Origin: JBMOKT01 sp049323895
Lineage (GTDB): Bacteria > Bacillota > Peptococcia > Peptococcales > BICA1-8
Direction: 5' to 3'
Length of the DNA: 64,000 nucleotides
Assembly (NCBI GenBank): GCA_049323895.1
Contig: JBMOKT010000013.1
Coordinates: forward strand, 186,001 to 250,000
The notes beneath the pieces were generated by a model, which was given only the letters and a program-made list of their open reading frames with translations, was not told where the DNA came from and searched no databases. Positions 60,696 to 64,000 of this stretch are shown here, one piece after another (the stretch's first letter is position 1; every line of letters starts with the position of its first letter). The translations under genes were made by a program, and so were the position numbers.

Positions 60696-60968
60696 ATGGT
60701 TGATAAAAATAATGTGTATATCTGCCGATGTGAGGAAGTAACCCGTGAGGAAATTGAACAGGCAATAAAAACTGGTGCAACAAGCATTAATGAAGTGAAG
60801 AAATGGACCAGAGCAGGAATGGGTCTGTGCCAAGGCAAAATCTGTTCTAAAAATGTATCCAGATTAATTAGTGAAATTTCGGGAACCAATCTAGAGAATG
60901 TTTTGCCTGCAACTTCCCGGCAGCCTGTACGACCGGTCCGGATTGAGATTATTACCGAAAAAGAATAA
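60696..60968 (+). CDS. BFD-like [2Fe-2S] protein
   Basis: The 90-residue protein has the BFD cysteine pattern C10-x-C12 ... C45-x4-C50 (ICRCEE; GLCQGKIC). In Hcn- and hydroxyproline-dehydrogenase-type enzymes this domain is often part of the NAD(P)/FAD subunit. Here it is a separate gene between aspartate kinase and dapA, and the subunit at 62196 lacks it. It is probably an electron-transfer subunit. Confidence 0.87.
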   Translation: MVDKNNVYICRCEEVTREEIEQAIKTGATSINEVKKWTRAGMGLCQGKICSKNVSRLISEISGTNLENVLPATSRQPVRPVRIEIITEKE

Positions 60969-60983
60969 TAGGAGGTTAAACAT

Positions 60984-61871
60984 ATGGAAAAATGGGGTCG
61001 ATTAATTACTGCAATGGCGACACCATTTACTAATAATGGTGAATTAAATTTAGAAGCTTCCGTTGAACTGGCAAAAAAATTAGAAAAGGAAGGCTCTACA
61101 GCTTTAGTACTTGCCGGAACTACCGGAGAAAGTCCAACCCTTTCTGTAACAGAAAAAATTCAATTAATAAATGCTGTTAAAAGAAGGGTTTCCATACCCA
61201 TTATCGCAAATGTTGGTTCAAATAATACGGCAAAATCTGTAGAATTTGCAATTAGTGCTGGGGAAGCAGGAGCGGATGGTGTAATGGCCGTTGTGCCTTA
61301 CTACAATAAACCTAATAAAGCCGGTATGATTGCCCATTTCCAGTCCATTGCCCAGGCAACCCAACTTCCCGTTATGGTTTATAATGTACCTGGAAGAACT
61401 GGGAGTAATATGGATTTGGATACAATACTTGAACTGGCTAAGATACCTCACATAAAAGCCGTAAAAGAAGCTACACATGAATTGGAGAAAATGTCATTTA
61501 TTATAAAAGAAACAAAAGGAAAATTTAGCGTTTATACGGGAGAAGATGCATTAACACTGCCAGTTCTTGCTATCGGCGGATATGGAGTCGTAAGTGTAGC
61601 TGCCCATATTGCAGGGAAACAGATGAAAGCTATGATAGAATCTTATCTGTCCGGTAATATTGAAAAAGCAAAAGAAATCCATTTAGCCCTATCCCCCATA
61701 TACAAAAATTTATTTTTAACCTCAAATCCAATTCCTTTAAAGGCTGCTTTAAAAATTGTAGGGATTGATGCCGGACCAGTACGTTTGCCATTAATAGATG
61801 CTGATGAGTCAATAAAAGAAATTTTAAAAACTTCTATTTCTGATTTAAGAAAACTGGAGGAGGCTAATTAA
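60984..61871 (+). CDS. dapA: 4-hydroxy-tetrahydrodipicolinate synthase
   Basis: The 295-residue aldolase-fold enzyme has GTTGESPTL (45-53), Y133 and R138 in YNVPGRTG, and Schiff-base lysine K161 in IKAVKEA, at the same positions as in E. coli DapA. R138 binds the aspartate-semialdehyde carboxylate, so a true DapA is likely. A hydroxyproline-pathway deaminase of the same family remains an alternative because of its dehydrogenase neighbours. It is 15 bases after the BFD gene. Confidence 0.9.
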   Translation: MEKWGRLITAMATPFTNNGELNLEASVELAKKLEKEGSTALVLAGTTGESPTLSVTEKIQLINAVKRRVSIPIIANVGSNNTAKSVEFAISAGEAGADGVMAVVPYYNKPNKAGMIAHFQSIAQATQLPVMVYNVPGRTGSNMDLDTILELAKIPHIKAVKEATHELEKMSFIIKETKGKFSVYTGEDALTLPVLAIGGYGVVSVAAHIAGKQMKAMIESYLSGNIEKAKEIHLALSPIYKNLFLTSNPIPLKAALKIVGIDAGPVRLPLIDADESIKEILKTSISDLRKLEEAN

Positions 61872-61873
61872 TT

Positions 61874-62203
61874 ATGTCCCGTGTAGAAAAACATATTATT
61901 CTAGGAGACCCGCCAGTAAGAAATAAGGTAACCATAACTGTTGATAACATTCCTTTTGAGGTGTATGAAGGGGAAATGATTGCTGCTGCCTTGTGGGCAC
62001 ATGGTAAAAAAGACCTAAGGTATACCAAAAAAGGCAACCCCAGGGGAGTTTACTGCGGTATTGGGAGATGTACTGATTGTGTGATGGTAGTCGATGGTGT
62101 CCCAAATGTTCGTACTTGCAAAACTCCTGTTAAAGGAGGAATGGTTATTGAAACCCAACAAGGGGTTGGTTCCTGGAAAGGCGGAGGAATAGACAATGAA
62201 TAA
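61874..62203 (+). CDS. [2Fe-2S] ferredoxin-like subunit (HcnA-like)
   Basis: The 109-residue protein has a plant-type [2Fe-2S] pattern with C61, C66, C69 and C82 (YCGIGRCTDC; RTCKTP). It matches the small subunit (HcnA-like) of amino-acid dehydrogenase complexes. It begins 2 bases after dapA and overlaps the next gene by 8 bases, so the complex is probably made together with DapA. Confidence 0.87.
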   Translation: MSRVEKHIILGDPPVRNKVTITVDNIPFEVYEGEMIAAALWAHGKKDLRYTKKGNPRGVYCGIGRCTDCVMVVDGVPNVRTCKTPVKGGMVIETQQGVGSWKGGGIDNE

Positions 62204-63296
62204 CTTTGATATTGTAGTGGTAGGAGGGGGACCAGCAGGTTTATCCTGCGCCATTGAGGCAGCTAAAACGGGCGCAAATGTCCTTGTTTTAGATGAGAAT
62301 GAACGACCAGGTGGACAGTTATTTAAACAAATCCATAAATTTTTTGGTTCCCGAGAACACCAAGCAGGTGTAAGAGGAACAGATATCGGCACAAAACTAT
62401 TAAATGAAACAGAAAATCTGGGGATTACCGTATGGTTGAATTCTGAGGTTGTAGGCATAAATAAGGAGAAAAATATTTGGGTTATTAAAGATGGTAAATT
62501 ATCTACCGAGGTCAAGGCACAAAAAATAGTTTTGGCCACTGGGGCTATTGAAAACTCTTTAGCCTTCCCTGGCTGGACACTTCCCGGAGTAATGGGAGCT
62601 GGTGCAGCCCAGACTATGGTTAACATTAACCGTGTTCTTCCCGGCAAAAAAGTATTAATGATTGGTTCCGGTAATGTAGGTGTAATTGTTTCTTATCAGC
62701 TTTTACAAGGGGGAGCCCAAGTCTCAGCCATTATTGAAGCCGCTCCCAGATTGGGCGGTTATGGTGTACACACCGCAAAGGTTAGAAGAGCAGGAGTCCC
62801 TTTCTACACCTCCCATACTATAAAAGAAGCTTTTGGTAACAAAAGGGTGGAAGGTGCCATTGTAGTTGCCTTAGATGATAATTGGCAGCATATTCCCGGC
62901 TCGGAATTTACCCTGGAAATAGATACCATTTGTATCGCAACAGGTCTGACACCACTAGCGGAGCTTGCATGGTCCTTAGGCTGCAAGTTTCATTATATTC
63001 CTTTAATGGGCGGCTTTGTTCCAGACCATAACTCTCATATGGAATCCAATGTGCCCGGAATTTATGTAGCAGGAGATATTGCCGGTGTTGAAGAAGCCAG
63101 TACAGCAATGGAAGAAGGTAGATTAGCTGGGGTAAGTGCGGCTGCCTCTCTTAATTACCTTACTCAAGATGATGCAGCCCAAAAATGTAATGAAATATGG
63201 GAAAGACTTAATGCCCTGCGCAGTGGACCCTTTGGTGAGAAAAGAAAGCAAGCCAAAGAATCTATTCTTAATATGGAAGGGAGGATTGCACAATGA
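62196..63296 (+). CDS. NAD(P)/FAD oxidoreductase subunit (HcnB-like)
   Basis: The 366-residue protein has the N-terminal FAD motif VVVGGGPAGLSCAIEAAKTG, ENERPGGQLFKQIHKFFGS, a second dinucleotide motif IGSGNVGV, and IYVAGDIAGVEEAS. It resembles the HcnB-type subunit of hydrogen-cyanide synthase and hydroxyproline dehydrogenase, but lacks their C-terminal BFD domain, which is encoded separately at 60696. It probably pairs with the DAO subunit at 54321. Confidence 0.88.
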   Translation: MNNFDIVVVGGGPAGLSCAIEAAKTGANVLVLDENERPGGQLFKQIHKFFGSREHQAGVRGTDIGTKLLNETENLGITVWLNSEVVGINKEKNIWVIKDGKLSTEVKAQKIVLATGAIENSLAFPGWTLPGVMGAGAAQTMVNINRVLPGKKVLMIGSGNVGVIVSYQLLQGGAQVSAIIEAAPRLGGYGVHTAKVRRAGVPFYTSHTIKEAFGNKRVEGAIVVALDDNWQHIPGSEFTLEIDTICIATGLTPLAELAWSLGCKFHYIPLMGGFVPDHNSHMESNVPGIYVAGDIAGVEEASTAMEEGRLAGVSAAASLNYLTQDDAAQKCNEIWERLNALRSGPFGEKRKQAKESILNMEGRIAQ

Positions 63297-63805
63297 AGGA
63301 AAAAAACCCTGGTGTAAAAAAATCCGGTGCTCCTAACTGGGAAGAAATTAGTAATTCTCCCGGATTTCCAAAGGAAGTTTATTGGAAAAAAGGACCTGTT
63401 ATTTTTATGGAGTGTGTAGAAGAAATACCCTGCAATCCTTGTGAATCTTCTTGTCCCCGGGGAGCCATAAAAGTTGGAAAACCCATAACAAACCTACCAA
63501 TCTTAGATGCAGAAAAATGTATTGGTTGTTCCCTTTGTGTCGCCGCCTGTCCAGGTTTGGCAATATATTTAAAAGATTACAGCTATTCGGAAAAGGAAGG
63601 AACAATCACTTTTCCTTATGAATATTATCCTTTGCCGGAAAAAGGGGAGGAAGTATTATTAGTTGATGAAATGGGAAATGATGTTTGTTCAGGAATTGTT
63701 TTGAAAATATCCATACCTAAACAATTCAATCATACCCCTTTAATAACTGCTTCTTTTCCTAAAAAATATTTCTTAAATGTTAAGTCGATGAAAAGAAAAG
63801 AATAA
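63293..63805 (+). CDS. 4Fe-4S ferredoxin-like subunit
   Basis: The 170-residue protein has two 4Fe-4S motifs, CNPCESSCPRGA and CIGCSLCVAACPG. The N-terminus has a segment WEEISNSPGFPKEVYWKKG and the C-terminus a beta-rich domain. It overlaps the HcnB-like gene by 4 bases and probably links the dehydrogenase to the ferredoxin pool. Confidence 0.85.
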   Translation: MKEKNPGVKKSGAPNWEEISNSPGFPKEVYWKKGPVIFMECVEEIPCNPCESSCPRGAIKVGKPITNLPILDAEKCIGCSLCVAACPGLAIYLKDYSYSEKEGTITFPYEYYPLPEKGEEVLLVDEMGNDVCSGIVLKISIPKQFNHTPLITASFPKKYFLNVKSMKRKE

Positions 63806-63811
63806 ATAATT

Positions 63812-63840
63812 AGGAGCCTCTAGATTTTCCAGAGGCTCCT
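63812..63840. terminator. Hairpin terminator
   Basis: AGGAGCCTCT and AGAGGCTCCT form a perfect 10-bp stem with a 9-base loop after the operon. The T-run is weak on both sides. Confidence 0.65.
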
Positions 63841-63857
63841 ATCCTGTACAAAACTTT

Positions 63858-64000
63858 TTACTGCATTTTTTTTACTTGGTCTACATTTTTATAATTTGAA
63901 TTTTTTTGTACATAAGTTTTACAGCATGTTTCCATACAGTTACCCGCTTGGGCTGGTATCAGCTGTTTTGCCATTGCCGCATCAATCCTATCGGGCTCAT
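63858..64000 (-). CDS. C-terminal part of an unidentified minus-strand gene
   Basis: A minus-strand frame is open from the window edge to a TAA at 63858-63860. The visible 46 residues include DAAMAKQLIPAQAGN and METCCKTYVQKN and end VDQVKKMQ. The fragment is cysteine-containing and plausible, but too short to identify. Confidence 0.4.
   Translation of the reverse strand, partial: EPDRIDAAMAKQLIPAQAGNCMETCCKTYVQKNSNYKNVDQVKKMQ

Overview
The window is AT-rich, densely coded DNA from a spore-forming anaerobic member of the Clostridia (Firmicutes). A SpoVM-like 21-residue peptide and a SpoVB-type flippase point to sporulation. The 2-oxoacid:ferredoxin oxidoreductase, radical-SAM glutamate 2,3-aminomutase and ferredoxin-linked dehydrogenase point to strict anaerobiosis. 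Strong ribosome-binding sites, frequent TTG/GTG starts and many hairpin terminators also fit. Genus cannot be fixed from the sequence alone.

Layout. 1-4.7 kb: end of a membrane LuxR-type regulator, a MocR regulator divergent from azlCD, and yebC. 4.9-13.4 kb: the most distinctive accessory block. It holds two arylsulfotransferase-family proteins, a DASS-type anion transporter, a CprK-like Crp/Fnr regulator, and a thioredoxin / thioredoxin-reductase-like / glutaredoxin-fusion trio. Near-identical TGTAAC-N4-GTTACA palindromes precede both sulfotransferase genes at an activating distance from a -10 box, with a weaker copy before the regulator. 13.4-24.3 kb: potassium channel, MBL/beta-CASP nuclease, fur, lipoproteins, fakA-degV, a ylqG/ylqH-like pair, trmL. 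24.3-37.7 kb: housekeeping genes (two tRNAs, mazG, ahcY-like, dinG-like, pssA, spoVM, lepB, surE, spoVB, an EF-G paralogue). 37.8-43.5 kb: glutamate 2,3-aminomutase beside a TAXI-TRAP transporter. 43.5-49.1 kb: thiDML followed by korDABC, where the thiamine product serves the Kor enzyme. 49.1-54.2 kb: aminotransferase, GNAT plus N-acylamino-acid racemase/OSBS pair, a 35-residue orphan small protein, an ACT protein.

54.3-63.8 kb is a second unusual block. Genes for a multi-subunit flavin amino-acid dehydrogenase (DAO-type subunit, NAD(P)/FAD subunit, [2Fe-2S] subunit, BFD subunit, 4Fe-4S ferredoxin) lie with an SSS transporter and an FCD regulator, and are interleaved with asd, aspartate kinase and dapA in one tightly packed operon.

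A family of about 70-bp palindromic repeats (roughly ten full or partial copies) is scattered through intergenic spaces from 15 to 57 kb. No rRNA, CRISPR array, phage or intact insertion sequence is visible. Both window edges cut genes.
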